Below are positions 45,302 through 63,850 of a stretch of DNA of 64,000 nt, one piece after another; position 1 is the stretch's first letter, and the number at the start of each line of letters is the position of its first letter. The position numbers were made by a program, and so were the translations under genes. Where the stretch lies: contig JAEMBT020000008.1 of assembly GCA_018873245.2 (NCBI GenBank), forward strand, positions 4,490,001 through 4,554,000, written 5' to 3'. Under the pieces are notes generated by a model. It saw nothing but the letters and a program-made list of their open reading frames with translations. It ran no database searches and was not told the origin of the DNA. Origin of the DNA: Archegozetes longisetosus (taxonomy: Eukaryota > Arthropoda > Arachnida > Sarcoptiformes > Trhypochthoniidae).

Positions 45302-47493
45302 AACTATTAGTTCAAGTACATCTAATTTTTGACCAAAATAACAATTGATATGAACTCCATTCGATGCAAAAATCAGATCTTCACCAATAATAACAAAATT
45401 CTGAATATGTCCCAAACTTAGCTTCAATATTTTCGTTATTTGTATTTATCAAAATAAAAATTATTGAATTGGAATCGTTTTCAACACTAAGACATAAATC
45501 TGTTTGAATTATTCTTTAGTCAACAGCTTTACGATTCGTTTGAAAACTTTGAAAAACCAGTTTACAAGCAATTAAAATATTATGAGTTTTAATAATAGAA
45601 CTTATATTGAAAAGGAAATCACATATTTTTATCTATGAAACACTAAATTCAGATCTTATCCATTCATTTGATTGAAAAACTAATAAAATTATTTTCCTTT
45701 ATAAATAGTTCAATCATTCATTTTTGGTATATTTTTAAAAATTGTTTCATATATTTTATAAGAAAATTTTTGCCGCAAATCTGAAGAAATAATCATATAA
45801 CGATTCACGAATCACGATTTGTGACAATAAGAATTATTTTTTGATATAATCAAAAGTCATTCAATGACAGTAAAAGTGTTGACATTTTCTCGAGATACTT
45901 AAAATTTCGATTTTTATAATATTGATTATTCATGGAAAAATTTTGCGGAATATAAGTGCAATCGCAATACTATTGTTTATTTGGCGAAGATCTTTGCGAT
46001 CAGTTGAATACAACCGAAGTATAATGAAAAATACTTGAAAATTTGTCAAAACAAATTCTCTCATTCTATACTTATTAACTGGAAATTCATAATTTTTTTC
46101 AACACATCAGCATTATAATTTAATGCACGTTCTTTGCAGTTTCTTTTTCAATTACTAAACATCGGTTCATCTATTTTTAATTGATAACATTTTTATCTGT
46201 AAGTCTATACATTGAAATTTAATGTATTTATTCAATCAATGATTCAATTACGTATCCGTTGTCTTATTTAATTTTATTTCATTTACATTTGATATACTTT
46301 ATAAAGATTTACATATTAAATAAGACAACAATTTGTAAAAAACCTGAGAGACTTATTGAATATTTCGTGACGATAACAGCCATTATTTCTTGAAGATAAT
46401 CAGAAATAACCCAATAACACGGAAAATATTGAACTTTTCTCGAAAATCCTGGCATTTCAATGCTTGTAATAAAGAAGATTAATGTGAAGAAATACAAAAC
46501 CATTGTATTATACAAAGTTGAAATGTCAAGAATTTTGGTAAAAGGTCGAAATTTTAGCATCATTGAATTAGTTCTGGGGTTGCATTCTGGAAACTTTGAA
46601 AAATTAACAATGCTGCAGAAGCGTAAAACACGAATGGGTGTTTTTCAATCAACTATTTGCGTTAGAATGCAGGCCCTGATTATTTAAAATAGATCACAGT
46701 CCTATTGTTGTCACAAATTATATGTTTATTTATATGTCTGCTGTATAACTCGAGCTCTTCATATGAATAGATTTTTTCCTTCTTCCAATAATTCTTTCTG
46801 CTATATGTGTGTGTTCTCGTCCCAAATAAAGATTTAATGCTTTTACTTCTGGTCGATTATGATCACAGTATATAAGCAATGCATTTGTCGGCTGGTGGAC
46901 TCTGTTTTTCGTATTCGCAAATTCAGTGTCGCGATTGACTCACATTTATTGTAAAGCATAATTATCCGTCAATCATTCTTTTAATTCATGTGAGAATATC
47001 TAAAACGAAATTTACTCTCATTATACCAATGAAACAGTTCGAATTCATTTTTAGACCTATTAAAAGAAGTGGACATTGATTCAAATATCAAAAAGTATTA
47101 AACGCTTTTGAAAATACTTGTCAACTAAACTTTTATTCAATTTGAGTATTGATACAATTGTTCCCCAATCGAATCATAATCAATAGGGATGACTAAGTTT
47201 TAATCCAAATTTTAAATTCTGTTTTTCAAGTCTTTTTTAACTTATTAAGCGTATACATTACTTCGCGTGATTATTTATTTATTTCTTAATACCAAAGCTC
47301 TTTGAAGTTAAATCTAAAATCCACGAAAACGATAAAATGATGCTAATTAATGAAGAAACATGAGTTATATAGCTTGTGATTGGTAATTAATTTAGCATGA
47401 TCAATTAGATAACAATACTACTAATCCTGAAAAATGGTTTATTAAGAATAGATTTAAAGATTAAAATTAATTCGATATATAAAATAATTTGAA
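45302..47493. other. 2.2-kb intergenic stretch, nothing recognised
   Basis: AT-rich. Overlapping ORFs on opposite strands at 46309-46687 lack domain content. Confidence 0.45.
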
Positions 47494-48062
47494 TACAGTC
47501 AAACCGACTTATAGTGAACAGATCTATGCAGCCGAAAGCTTTAACTGTAATAGAGATTCACAATAAACTATTATAATTTCAATGAAATCAATTCTTGTAC
47601 AGATCATGTTATTCTCTATAAGCGTGTTTTCTACAAACTGTAAAGACTGCAATAATCATGCATAAAGTCTATTTTTATTTTTTCAGAATTATTTGCTTTT
47701 CATCAAAATTTGTCAAAATAAAAAGGGGGATCTTAAAATAAGATTAGTTAGAAATTATGAGCACTACAGAACGCATAATTTGAAGAGCAGTTGTCAATTG
47801 ATTTCAGTGCATTATTTTCAATACAGAACTGGACTTATGGGAAATTTGAAATCCAAATTGCGTTATAATTTAGTACAGGTTAGAATAAAGTCGTAATTGA
47901 ACGTGCATCAAATTACACCTCAAGCTACGAAGATGAAACTATATCAAATTTTTTCATCAATTCCAAAGCACCGGTCGCTCCTATGAGGTGCATAATATTA
48001 AGGGGTTCGGATTATGGCAATCCTGGTTTTAGCAAAACCTCGATTATAGCAACTAATTTTTA
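47494..48062. mobile_element. pogo/Tigger-type terminal repeats and flank
   Basis: TACAGTCAAACCGACTTATA at 47494 followed by GTGAACAG is a pogo-like TIR after a TA. At about 48002-48056 a second TIR-like segment (TTCGGATTATGGCAA, AACCTCGATTATAGCAA) directly precedes the CENP-B-type transposase remnant. The boundaries of the two elements are not resolved. Confidence 0.55.
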
Positions 48063-48189
48063 ATGTACGCATATCTTAAACAATGTTTCGATGTTAGCAA
48101 AAATATTTTACAATTTGTAAAGTTTGCTAAAAACTCATTTAATATCAAAGAAATAGCTTTTCAAAACAATTGTTTACTTCTATTAACAA

Positions 48190-49159
48190 AAATGTTGTCC
48201 AAACGAGAGCGTACCTCAATTAGTTTAGACACTAAATATAAAATGATTAAATTGCTCGATAAAAATATTTCACTACAAGGAATATTACCGTTTTACTGCG
48301 TTTTTAACTGCATGTATTTATGTGAAGATTATTGAGAAGGGGTGCAGTTATGTCCGAGTATAACTGCACCTTAATTTGAAGAATTTTATCTGACAGACCA
48401 AATGATGATCCGACCGACCTGACACAGGATGGGAGTGATGTCAGAGAGTCTCAAGAAATGATAGAAGTTTCACCGATCGTTCATTAATTTTATATTAATT
48501 TGATGTATTTTGAGTTAATTTTTACTAAGTTATTCATTAAAATATTTTAATACTCTTATATGTGTGTTTAAAAAGGAGTGCAATAATATGTGTTTCTTTG
48601 AGAGAGGGCGCAGTTATGTTCGAGTATAACTGCAGTAGATTCTGAAAGAACAAAAATCTTTTGAATTCGACTATTACTGCATGCAGTAAAAAGCGCGGTA
48701 AAACGGTAAATTAATTTAAAGATCAATTAAGAGATGTTTATAACATTTCCAAAATAAAGAAAGAGAAATAATTATTAGAGGGAATAAAAATTCGACTTCA
48801 ACACAAGTGAAGACTCTGAAGAAATCAAAATATCCAGAAATGGAGAGAGATTGGTATAATTTATACCTCACAGTAATACTGTCGGAATGCCATTAAATAC
48901 AACAATGTTGAAAGCAAAAGCTGTTGAATTGGCGAATAAATTTGACATTAAAGACTTCAAGCGCTCGAACGGTTTCATAAGTCGTTTTAATGAGAGAAAT
49001 GCTATAGTTTTTCAAATATTTCATGGTGAGTCTGATGGCGTTAACGAAGAGGTTTGTGAAGATTGGATTAATGTAAAATTGCCGGAACTCGTTAAAGATT
49101 TTGAACCCGAAAATATATTCAACGGTGACGATATTTTTACTATATTTAATATAATCTAG
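48190..49159 (+). pseudogene. Tigger/pogo transposase remnant (CENP-B-like HTH)
   Basis: An N-terminal CENP-B-type helix-turn-helix starts at 48193 (MLSKRERTSISLDTKYKMIK, then LLDKNISLQGI). After a nested insertion it resumes at about 48800 (KTLKKSKYPEMERD) and 48887 (PLNTTMLKAKAVELANKF, FKRSNGFISRFNERN, WINVKLPELVKDFEPENIF), the Tc5/CENP-B second HTH. The first catalytic segment (NADETGLFY in relatives) is corrupted to NGDDIFTIF and the rest of the DDE domain is missing. Confidence 0.8.
48287..48707. mobile_element. MITE nested inside the Tigger transposase
   Basis: Ends ACCGTTTTACTGCGTTTTTA and, inverted, ACCGTTTTACCGCGCTTTTT form TIRs of about 27 bp. Inside, two hairpins GTGCAGTTAT..ATAACTGCAC (48336-48363) and GCAGTTAT..ATAACTGC (48611-48634) face each other, with a short acidic reading (48385-48485) that may be a transposase tail. 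Confidence 0.65.
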
Positions 49160-50131
49160 AATTCCAATGAAATTTCTTGATAAATATTCAAATTATCTAT
49201 AATTTGACTTTGAGATCACGATTTTATTCCTTCAGATAAAAATGTCATGACTTTTTGAAACTTCAATCTGTTAACCTTTCCTTACTTTGCCTCTCATTCA
49301 TGAGAAATGGTTCGCGTGCGCATTCACCAGGCAAGTGTCGGTACTCGGATTCTCAGCGCATACACATTAGATTTCACGTGCGAAACTACACGTTACATCA
49401 AACATGCTTTCCACCACTCTTATAGTCTCTTTATTCACCATCTCAGATTTCTTTCAGTTAGAGACCTCTATTTTTTGCATTTAGGCTATTTCTTCGTTTT
49501 GAGCTTTCGTCATTATCGAGATAACGAATCGCCCATTAGGCTTCACAAAAGGAGCCTATGTGCTACTGTCTAATATGCTTTTCATTCCCTCAGACTCTGT
49601 ACCACTTCCACAGCCTCTCATTTCACTCTCTCGGACTTTCTTCAGCTCCATCTCGTCAGAACAAGTGACATCTACGCGTCTCATCAAACGTGCTCTCCAA
49701 TGCTCCTGAAGTCTCCTCTTAGGTACAGGCCTCTATTTGCTGCCCTCAGACCATTTTCCACTTTAAACTCGAAACTATATAGGAACAAACCGCATGCCAG
49801 TATTATAAAAATGTCTTTTTCGCTTGGATAATTAAATTTTCTCTAGCTCACAAAGAGCTGCCTCCCGTTGGAAAGCCTTTTTATAACCACAGTATCACTG
49901 ACAATCTCTTAGCTTTACCTTTGCGATCGGTATACAGACGTGAAACATATTGCAATTCGTTTAAGTATTTGCATATGCAATACCTGCATCTTTATTTTCA
50001 TATTTGAAAAATTTGATCACATGTGTCTAAGAAGTCGAAAGTAAGTAGAAATTTACAGTTGTTGTAATCGCATTAATGTACTGAACGAGATGATGAAGAA
50101 GAAGCTACAAGTTCAGCTACATTTATAGTCA
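49160..50131. repeat. GC-richer region with a diverged internal duplication
   Basis: The segment 49380-49490 (ACATCAAACATGCTTTCCAC.., AGAGACCTCTATTTTTTGC) recurs loosely at 49670-49740 (TCATCAAACGTGCTCTCCAA.., TACAGGCCTCTATTTGCTGC), about 290 bp apart. No frame is convincingly coding on either strand. Confidence 0.4.
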
Positions 50132-50269
50132 ATGTATCCGTATTCATATTACGGAGGAGCCGTTGTTGTGCTGAACGACCACTACGCGAAGCTTATGGTG
50201 ATGGGGAAAGATATGGCCGCCGATTGTGACTATGGTTGTGGTTATTCTGGACTGTCACTTTTGACATGA
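50132..50269 (+). CDS. Possible small Gly/Tyr-containing peptide ORF
   Basis: ATG 50132 to TGA 50267-50269, 45 codons, beginning MYPYSYYGGAVVVLNDHY and containing DCDYGCGYSG. The local composition is GC-richer than its flanks. Arthropods have short Tyr/Gly-rich secreted peptides, but no signal-peptide exon is visible upstream. Weak call. Confidence 0.2.
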   Translation: MYPYSYYGGAVVVLNDHYAKLMVMGKDMAADCDYGCGYSGLSLLT

Positions 50270-52136
50270 GCGGTGCCGTTAATTATTTATAAACTCAGCA
50301 CGATTTATTTGCTTATGACTTGTTGAAAAACTTTATTATCATTGAGGCATAAGAGCTGTAAGTGTTGGCAAATATTTATCGAATCGCTTTGAAAGCTAAA
50401 CTCATTGAAACATAGAATGGATTACAATTGTAAACCGAATAATCTGCGATAGTAACTAGAAAAGGCAGCTTCTACCTTAACCTGTCTGTGATTCGTTTTA
50501 AATATGTTAAGATTGAATTTGAAAATTAGGTTAATTAGCTATAAACGTCTCAGTATTTATCAATATCTTATAAGTTTATTTATTGGACTACTGTGAATGT
50601 TTTGATATGTTTGTTAAGTAGTAATAATCATCTGAAAGCGAATACAAACGAGAGCTCACCATCAGATTCTCGAGGTGTATCTAAAAGATAGGGCGCACAC
50701 ATCACATCCTATAATTACTATAGTTTTCATTTACTATTAACCCATTTTGAGTGGTGGAGCAAAAGTTCAAAGCTTCAAGAAAATATTTGAAAAAACTTGA
50801 GAAGTAATTTCAAACTGATACAAAACTGACTAAACTATCGAAATGAAGAACGTATTCAAAGTTTCTCCTTTGAAATTAACGATTTCCGTTAAGTCTATAT
50901 TTTCGTGATTAAAGCAAAGACTTGCTATTTCTGCTTTTAAAGCTGGACAAGAATTGACGTACGTTTTTACAAACCTTGGATCGATTTTATCAAAAGTATA
51001 ACTGATTTTTTGGAACTGTCCTTCACTAAATTGAGCTCATTGAGGAAGTAGTCATTTATCATTAGAAAGTAGTCCACTTGCCAGTTATCATTCTTTAGAA
51101 TATCCATGAAAACATAGGATCTTAAAATTGACTAATATTTCATGTAATATTAAGATTTAAATTATGGCTATAAATATTTCGATTGATAATTCAAACGGTT
51201 CAACATAACGTGTGAGAAATAAAAGTCCATTATTAGAAACTTATGGAAAAAATTTTAATATTAATTAAAGTCTATAGTATTTATCGTTGATATATTATTT
51301 GATAATATTTAAAAATCTGAAGCAATCGCTAACACTCCAGATTCAATACGAATGTTATAGATTCATGTAAGATTGCTTAAAAATTTCAGTTGAATTTCGC
51401 TCAACTAAATTACTGAAAAGGATGAAAGTTTTAATTAATTTGATCCACTCCTTTTTGGTAGTCTTAATTACAGACTTTTTATTTGATTTTCCTGTTTGAT
51501 TATAATTAAATTCAAAATTATTGATTTATTTATCTTGGTTGTAGTTATGAAATGTTGATTAATAAGAATGACATAACAAAAAATTATCACTTTTTATTTT
51601 CAATGACTATTAAAATTTTTGTAGTAAATAAAACTCTGATTTTGAGCTAATTTCTTAAGCTTTGATAATTGAATCGGATTATTGTTCATACGCTAACTTG
51701 GTTAACAAACTATAAGAGAGCTACTTCAGTTGTTAAATACAAATATTATTTGATTTAGTTTGTACTCTTTTTTCAAGCATTGGACATGTTCTTGATGAAT
51801 ATTTGATAAAATCAAATGTTAATATATTCAATATTCGATTCAATATCTGAATGCAAAAAGTCAACTAACAATATACATATATTATAACTATTATAAGAAA
51901 TACATTTAATAAATCGAATATACAATAAATGTATAAATTCAAAGTCAAATACTTATTTGATTTGGGTACATCTCAAACTGGCTTAAGAAGACTTGTTCTT
52001 AAGAAAATCACATGAAGTCAATGTTCAAAATTTGAAAAAACATTAAGAATTCGTGAGAATTCTAAACTTTTAGAAAACTGAAGTTTTTGGTATAATGTCA
52101 AATAATGACAATTTAGACTAAAATCTTTACTGAAGT
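50270..52136. other. Intergenic, 1.9 kb, nothing recognised
   Basis: AT-rich region downstream of the CCP gene. No supported ORF or RNA. Confidence 0.5.
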
Positions 52137-53862
52137 CTAAACATAAGTATTATCGTTAACTTCAATTTTATGAGATTTTTCAAAATTTTTCATTGATATC
52201 ATTTCCATATAAACCTCTGAATGTGTGCGTTGAATGTCATCGTATTGAGATAAACTATTGGCCACAAGATTCAAATACGATCTTTTCATGTGGTTGTAAT
52301 TAATTTCATCATAATTTTCTGCTTGAAATTCATCGTAAGTATTGCTAATCGATGCATAATTAGAATCACGATAATCATCAAATGATTTTCTAAAAGTTTT
52401 CGGCGAGTGACCCTTATCTGCGAAAAGTCTGGATCTTTTGTTCGAACCAATGCGATAGAAACAAATGCATACAAGTAGACTTCCAGTGACTAAAATAAAG
52501 CCAAGTAATCCTATGACAGCCAACAGATGATTATTATTGCCAGCTTCAAAACCAGCCATACTATTTCCAGTCGAATTAATGAAAAATGTCTGATTCGGCA
52601 AACATTTGGGCATATTTTCGATCCAATCGCCATCAATGCCACACCGAATCTCGACTTTATTAACAGTCTGATTGTTGTTTCCTATGTATCCCATATCACA
52701 GCCAAGAATTACTGCATAGTCCTCCAATTTATTTCTACTCTCTTTTTTATCAATAATATCTGTATGTGAATCAAGTTCAGGTGTTCCACACCTCCGAGAA
52801 AATTGATAGAATTCATGCGAACAGATTGTTATTTGATTATCGAATTGGTTTGAATCAAATTCAACTGTTATAAGACCAGGAATTTCCTTAGCCTTCGACG
52901 AAAGATAGGGATCTTCAACAGATCCTATTTCCAGCAAGTATTCAGACTTTATCTGACAGATAAACTGCAATTCTAGCAAATAACTAGGTGCTAACGTGAA
53001 ATTAGAAGAATATTTTTCAAAATCTTTTCCTTTAATGACTTTTTCAATAAAAGTTTGAGCCGTGTAGTTGTTCTTCGACAATAAAGATTTTTCTTGTATG
53101 TCATATAATTGACAAATTCTGTTAGAATCTGAACTTTCATCCTTCCTTATTGATATGATGACAGGAAACGTTGAATTAGTGCGAAATAGAGAATCGTGCC
53201 TAACAAGTAAGTCAAACATCACTACTCGCTCGTCGGTTGTATTTACATAGAATTTCCATTTTTGCTTTGTTTTCAAACCTGATGTCAAACACTTGAGAGC
53301 TTCTTTTCTACGATACATTTTTGACACACTTCTCGGATAATGAGATACAACATCTTCTATAATACCCAGAGGAATAGCCTCTGATTTCGGTCTATTGTTG
53401 GACTTCAGGTTTAAGTCATAAATTAGTCTGCGCTTTGACTCATCGTACACTTGAATCCTTTCAACAAAAGTATTCTTCAGGACATTGTTTACTAAAAATA
53501 AAAATGCAAAAGCAGAACAGAATTTAAGAGATCCTTAAAACACACAATTAATATGATTTACCACATTTAGGCACTGCTCCACTCCATTGTCCATCTTTTT
53601 GACAAGATCTGATGTATTTTTTTGTTATTTTTTTGTCACTTTTGACCATTCTTTCTGATCGATCGTGATCGTTGACATAAATCCGTCCCAAACAAGAATA
53701 AGTCACATTTTCATCCTCTGAGTAGACATTCTTGCTAGGGTTCATCGCTATCAAATTATTTCCATCCCATGATTGACCCGGTTTTCCACATTTCGTTTCA
53801 CTTAAAGTTATCAAAATATGCAATAAATGTGTCAATAAAATAAATTTCAATATGATTTGCAT
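52137..53862 (-). CDS. Type I membrane protein with two CCP/sushi domains
   Basis: Exon 1 is 53562-53862 and exon 2 is 52137-53491; together 1656 nt, 551 residues, with a phase-1 junction (TGTG|GTAAAT ... TTTTTAG|TAAAC). I chose ATG 53860-53862 because it opens a signal peptide (MQIILKFILLTHLLHILITL); the longer upstream frame has no such start. CCP1 runs from about residue 25 (CGKPG ... SCQKDGQWSGAVPKC). A unique extracellular region (about 115-330) has several N-glycosylation sites. CCP2 is about 335-397 (RRCGTPEL ... RCGIDGDWIENMPKC). A membrane helix is at about 422-446. The cytoplasmic tail of about 105 residues is Tyr-rich (YDEF, YDEI, YNHM, YMEM); the two YxxM motifs are PI3K-type SH2-docking sequences, so a signalling or adhesion role is inferred. 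It lies head-to-tail upstream of nothing obvious, 520 bp from the ABCC 3' end. Confidence 0.88.
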
Positions 53863-54386
53863 TGATTTGAGTTGAACCTTGGCGAAGCTATTAATTATGG
53901 TCTTGTAAAAGATATAACATGCTGAGTGAAATAACAAATAATTGCCATCACATTTTAGTACAATCAGCTTCGTGTTAATTCTGTTTATCACTAAATATTC
54001 GTTTCCTCGTCGGATGTACAACACAATGATTTATTGAGAATACAATTGATAATTAATTAGTTAGCACGAAGAACAAAGATGAGTGCTGTAACGAGAATTC
54101 AGTGATCACGAGTCCGTACAAAGTTATCAAAGTGTCTGAAAATCAAATTCAAATTTTCGTGCTTATATTTTATTGAATTAATTCATTTATTATGTTTTAT
54201 TCTGATTACAGAGAAATATATGGACAACGTATAGAATAAAAACTAAGTTTTCATATTTATCATAAAGTTTACTCTGATTTCTGAAAATATAATTTACAAA
54301 TTAATTTCCACTATAATGGAAAAACATATAACAAAATTGCAATAAAATAAACTTTGATTTCTCCATAGTTATTATAAAGTAAGCCC
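53863..54386. other. Spacer between ABCC 3' end and CCP gene 5' end
   Basis: Must hold the CCP promoter and the ABCC 3'UTR, both on the minus strand. I see no distinct TATA box or poly(A) site that I would defend. Confidence 0.45.
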
Positions 54387-60107
<5,721 letters not shown>

Positions 60108-61794
60108 ATAGTTTATTATTCCTTCAAGCGTAATGATAATTTACATCACACTTTACATCACAGCAGTATTAATAACGCTTTCAAACTTTGCTTCAAATCA
60201 CACCTATCCAAATATAAGTCTTATCGGCCTTGAGTTCAAAAATGTTTTCTAATCAAAATACGCCCATAGAAGATGACACAAATATTTTTCATGAAATCAA
60301 ACAATGAGTTATCTTTATTATCAATTAAATTATTTTATTTTATCAATGCTTTGATGTGAGCATACCATTTCGACGTATGTGTGCATACTATTTCGACGTA
60401 TGTATGACCACAGTTGGCATGACGTATAAAGTTAGCTATGCTTTGTTCAAATCGACCCATAATCTACAGGCATCTAAAATTATTGCTTAATACAAGAATT
60501 TTTATAGTAAGCAATCACAATTATATTGCTTTGTATATGTTGATTCAAATAATTCAGTATGAGAAATTTCTAAAAATCTTTCCAGAAGTGTTAGTACTTT
60601 TCACGACCAATTCTTTCAAAGTTAAAGTAGCAGATGTATCATTTCGCTTATCTAATAGGTTTTTGTCTGATATCAGAATATAGAAAAGTATTTTAATTAT
60701 GATATTTAGATGGGTTTAATTTCATTATATTCACTTCACTATTAGTAGTTTTTGGATAACTAAGACTAAATTTTTCTTTCTAAAAAATCTTAATATACAT
60801 AGGTATCAAATTTCCAGACAGTAAATTATTCAATGTTATCAGTTTCTTACGCACTTCGAGTCAGTCGACTTGTACCTTTAAGGTTGAAATTCAGGATTAA
60901 GATTTGTGTATAAATGACATGCATTTTATGCAACTATAGAAACGCAAAAATAGATCTGAAATAGAAGTATAACTATTCAATGCATTCATATTTCAGTACT
61001 TAATGGCACATAATATTGTCAATTTATGTTAAGATGAGATCATTACTTTTGAGAAACTTTAACAATTATAATTCATATATAAAGTGCGCGTCAAGTTCTT
61101 TTATACTCAAATCAATTTGAATTATCTATGGCGTGGGATTTTCTCAAAAATGCATGTCTATTAAAGCTTTTAAGGTTCGCACAATAACCAATTATCGTCT
61201 TCAATGCCAGAAACTTACTTAACATTTTCTACACAAAGTAGAGATACGATTCATTCACTATACAAATTATGTCTCGAAATATTTACCTCTCTTTTTTGAA
61301 TATAACTATACCTATATTGATTGGCCATATTGGAGAACGACGGAAAGCGAATTATGATTCACGTAGATTTTAATCGTTTACACGCTCATACATTCTAAAT
61401 GGAAAAATAATATGAAATACACGTTAAATGAACAATAATAGAGTATATTTAATAATATCTAACAAGTGTGAATCATAGCATTTCAATGTATTCTAGCATT
61501 CTAAAAATTGAATGTATTTTTTATTGCTCAAAATTCAATAATATATCTCAGTCTTATTATGTAATTATATCAAATGTACAGAAGTTCAGCACTAAAAGGA
61601 ATCTTTTAGTTAAATCTATTATATTATTGATTTTGGCTAGGATTATTTACGAGAATCTTTAAGAATATAGCTTAGAATGTCGTGACAACAACTATATTGG
61701 CGTCTTTTTCGGAATGGCTTGACATAAAATGACCTGCGATCAGTTGATATAAAGATAATAAATAAACCATATAAATTTTTCAGCCTATTCTTCA
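60108..61794. other. Upstream of ABCC; AT-rich, short direct repeat at 60365-60405
   Basis: The only structure I see is ATTTCGACGTATGTGTG at 60367 repeated as ATTTCGACGTATGTATG at 60391. ORFs at 60438-60683 and 61468-61662 are not supported. Confidence 0.45.
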
Positions 61795-62285
61795 GTTGGG
61801 GTTAAGAACCATATTCAAATTCACCATTCATTCTATTCTCAGTCTGTCCACATTCATTATTACCCCACCCATAAACTTGATCACAAATTACCAAATCAAG
61901 TGAATCCCAACAACCACATCAAATATCAACGATGCGTGTATGACTCAAATACTAATTTAGCTCTGATTTGTACATCTTTCCACCTTAACTCACTATTCCT
62001 TAATAATTCCCAATTGTTTAGACTCCAACAATAAAATTTTCCGTCAATAATGCATGTAACTGTATGATAAAAACCATTATTGCAATCAATGATTTGCTCA
62101 TTACTCAAGTCTTCACTGAGAGTAGACTATTTTACTTCATTCCAATGACTAAAACCTAAGACTCCATCACGACTACCTCCAAAGATATATGTTTTGTCTT
62201 CATTTGTAACAATGAATACATTAATTTCATGCTCATTATCTTCAAAACATATAAAGTGCTATATTTTTCATAAAATCTTTACGTA
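61795..62285 (-). pseudogene. RCC1-family fragment (third copy)
   Basis: Reads, on the minus strand, INVFIVTNEDKTYIFGGSRD, GVLGFSHWNEVK, a TAG, then LSNEQIIDCNNGFYHTV, IIDGKFYCWSLNNWELLRNS, a TGA, and CDQVYGWGNNECGQTENRMN before a TAA. The upstream edge needs a frameshift near 62265. These are the first RCC1 blades of the same family as 43206-45301 (compare VTNEDK, DGKVYCWG). No kinase part is present in the neighbourhood. Confidence 0.85.
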
Positions 62286-62619
62286 ATTTTAATTCTTTAT
62301 TTGTTAGTTTTTCATAAATGCAAAATATAAACAGAAGCATTGATTACACAATATTTTTTATTATTTATGCTAAATCTTCATGAATAAATTATTATCAAAC
62401 ATTTGAATAATTATTTAATCTTGAATTTCTATGTAAAATCTCATATTAAACTAAGGAGTGATTGTTTACTTTTATGTCACTCAAATGACGGCAAATGTTA
62501 AGAATTGATGAACCAAAGCATTGATTACTCGATGCAATTCAAAATATGGCAGAACATTTAGTGTTAGCAAATGCCAATGGCCGATATCTAACCAAGTTCT
62601 TCGATGTTTTGTGGCCTAA
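62286..62619. other. Intergenic, nothing recognised
   Basis: AT-rich spacer. Confidence 0.45.
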
Positions 62620-63000
62620 GCAGAAATTTGGGCAATGACGACTAACTAGGCGCAATGACTAAAAATCAGGAAGGGGTCCTTTGGACAGTACTCGACGAGA
62701 GAAGTTCATATCCCATCCCCTTTTGAGGCCCCGCCTACCCGTTCACAAACCACGCCCACTTTCTCAAATTAGCCAGAAATCAACCCTTGAGTGGAAGTAT
62801 CACCGTCTAGAAACTAACTTGGGTGAATCTTAGCAATTCCTGCTCGGGGTGTTCCTATTGACCTATATCGACGAGTCATATGTCGTTGGAAAGGTCTCGT
62901 CAAGCTGAGTCCAACGATACCATACATGATGACCTGTGACCTCGGCTTCGCCGACTGGTGAATTTTAATCTCTGAACTATTATCACAATATTTAACCCCT
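62620..63000. repeat. GC-richer dispersed repeat with stem-loop motif
   Basis: At 62881 the sequence TCGTTGGAAAGGTCTCGTCA followed by AGCTGAGTCCAACGA forms a stem (TCGTTGGA/TCCAACGA). It is followed by ACATGATGACCTGTGACCTC and GCCGACTGGTGA. A matching block is at 63684-63775. The 74-codon ORF here is repeat-derived. Confidence 0.65.
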
Positions 63001-63560
63001 ACAACATACATATTGTGAAATTTATTTATATCTAACAAACATAGAATACTAAAATAGCTTAGTTATTAGTTTGAAAAGGCTTAGCACTAACACTTTTTGT
63101 AATTAGCTCTTAAAAAGTGCAATGATTTATAACACTTTCTGTAATGACTTTCTCTTTAAAATGACCCAATATAGTATAAGTTAACTTTAGTATAAATAAA
63201 CAATCAAAAAGCGTAGCTTTAGTTTTAAATTTAGAAGAACGTGGGAAACCAAAGAAAAGTATAAAAAGGGACAGTCTTAGAGAAAGTCAAGGGGAACAAG
63301 GGAATAAGAAGAGAGTCAAGAGATAGACAATCTTCAGTAATATTTCAGTTATTCTTTGTAACTTCATATTATGCATAATAAAATTCTTGTAAAATAGACA
63401 ATCGTTTTCTTCATGTCTATCAACTTTATTTGCACCTTAGGTAAGTGATATGGAAAGTTGTGAAACTTTCTTTAATGCATAGTAGGTACACATGATATTC
63501 TCCATCGAGTCCAGCCAGACTCTTAGATAGAGAATTAGGTAAAGAAGATTTGGAATCTTA
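63001..63560 (+). promoter_or_regulatory. LTR-like promoter and poly(A) signals, tentative
   Basis: A TATA-type box (TATAAAAAGGG at 63260) is followed about 115 bp later by AATAAA (63377-63382), in a region with a purine-rich stretch GGGAACAAGGGAATAAGAAG. This spacing is what a solo LTR often shows, but no TG...CA borders, duplication or partner LTR can be demonstrated inside the window. Confidence 0.3.
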
Positions 63561-63679
63561 CATCGAGGCCCCTGATTTCAAATCTTTACTCTAATAAAAT
63601 TACACAAAATGAAGAACTCTACACGAAAAATTAGATCGAGTTTTTCATTCTCAATGAGATCCCAGATCACAAAAATAAT

Positions 63680-63850
63680 TGTGACAATATCATTGGAAAG
63701 GCCTCGACATACAGAGCTCAACGATGCCAGACATGGTAACCTGTGACCTCGAGTTTACCGACGGGTGACCTCTGACCAAAATACTTAACCGCTACAACAT
63801 ATATATCGTTGGAACGGTCTCGACAAACTGAATTCAATGATAACACTCGT
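63680..63850. repeat. Two further copies of the stem-loop repeat
   Basis: TCATTGGAAAGGCCTCGACA..GCTCAACGA at 63690-63724 with downstream GGTAACCTGTGACCTCGAGT, and TCGTTGGAACGGTCTCGACA..GAATTCAATGA at 63808-63842. Same family as 62870-62960. The final 150 bases of the window hold nothing recognised. Confidence 0.65.
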
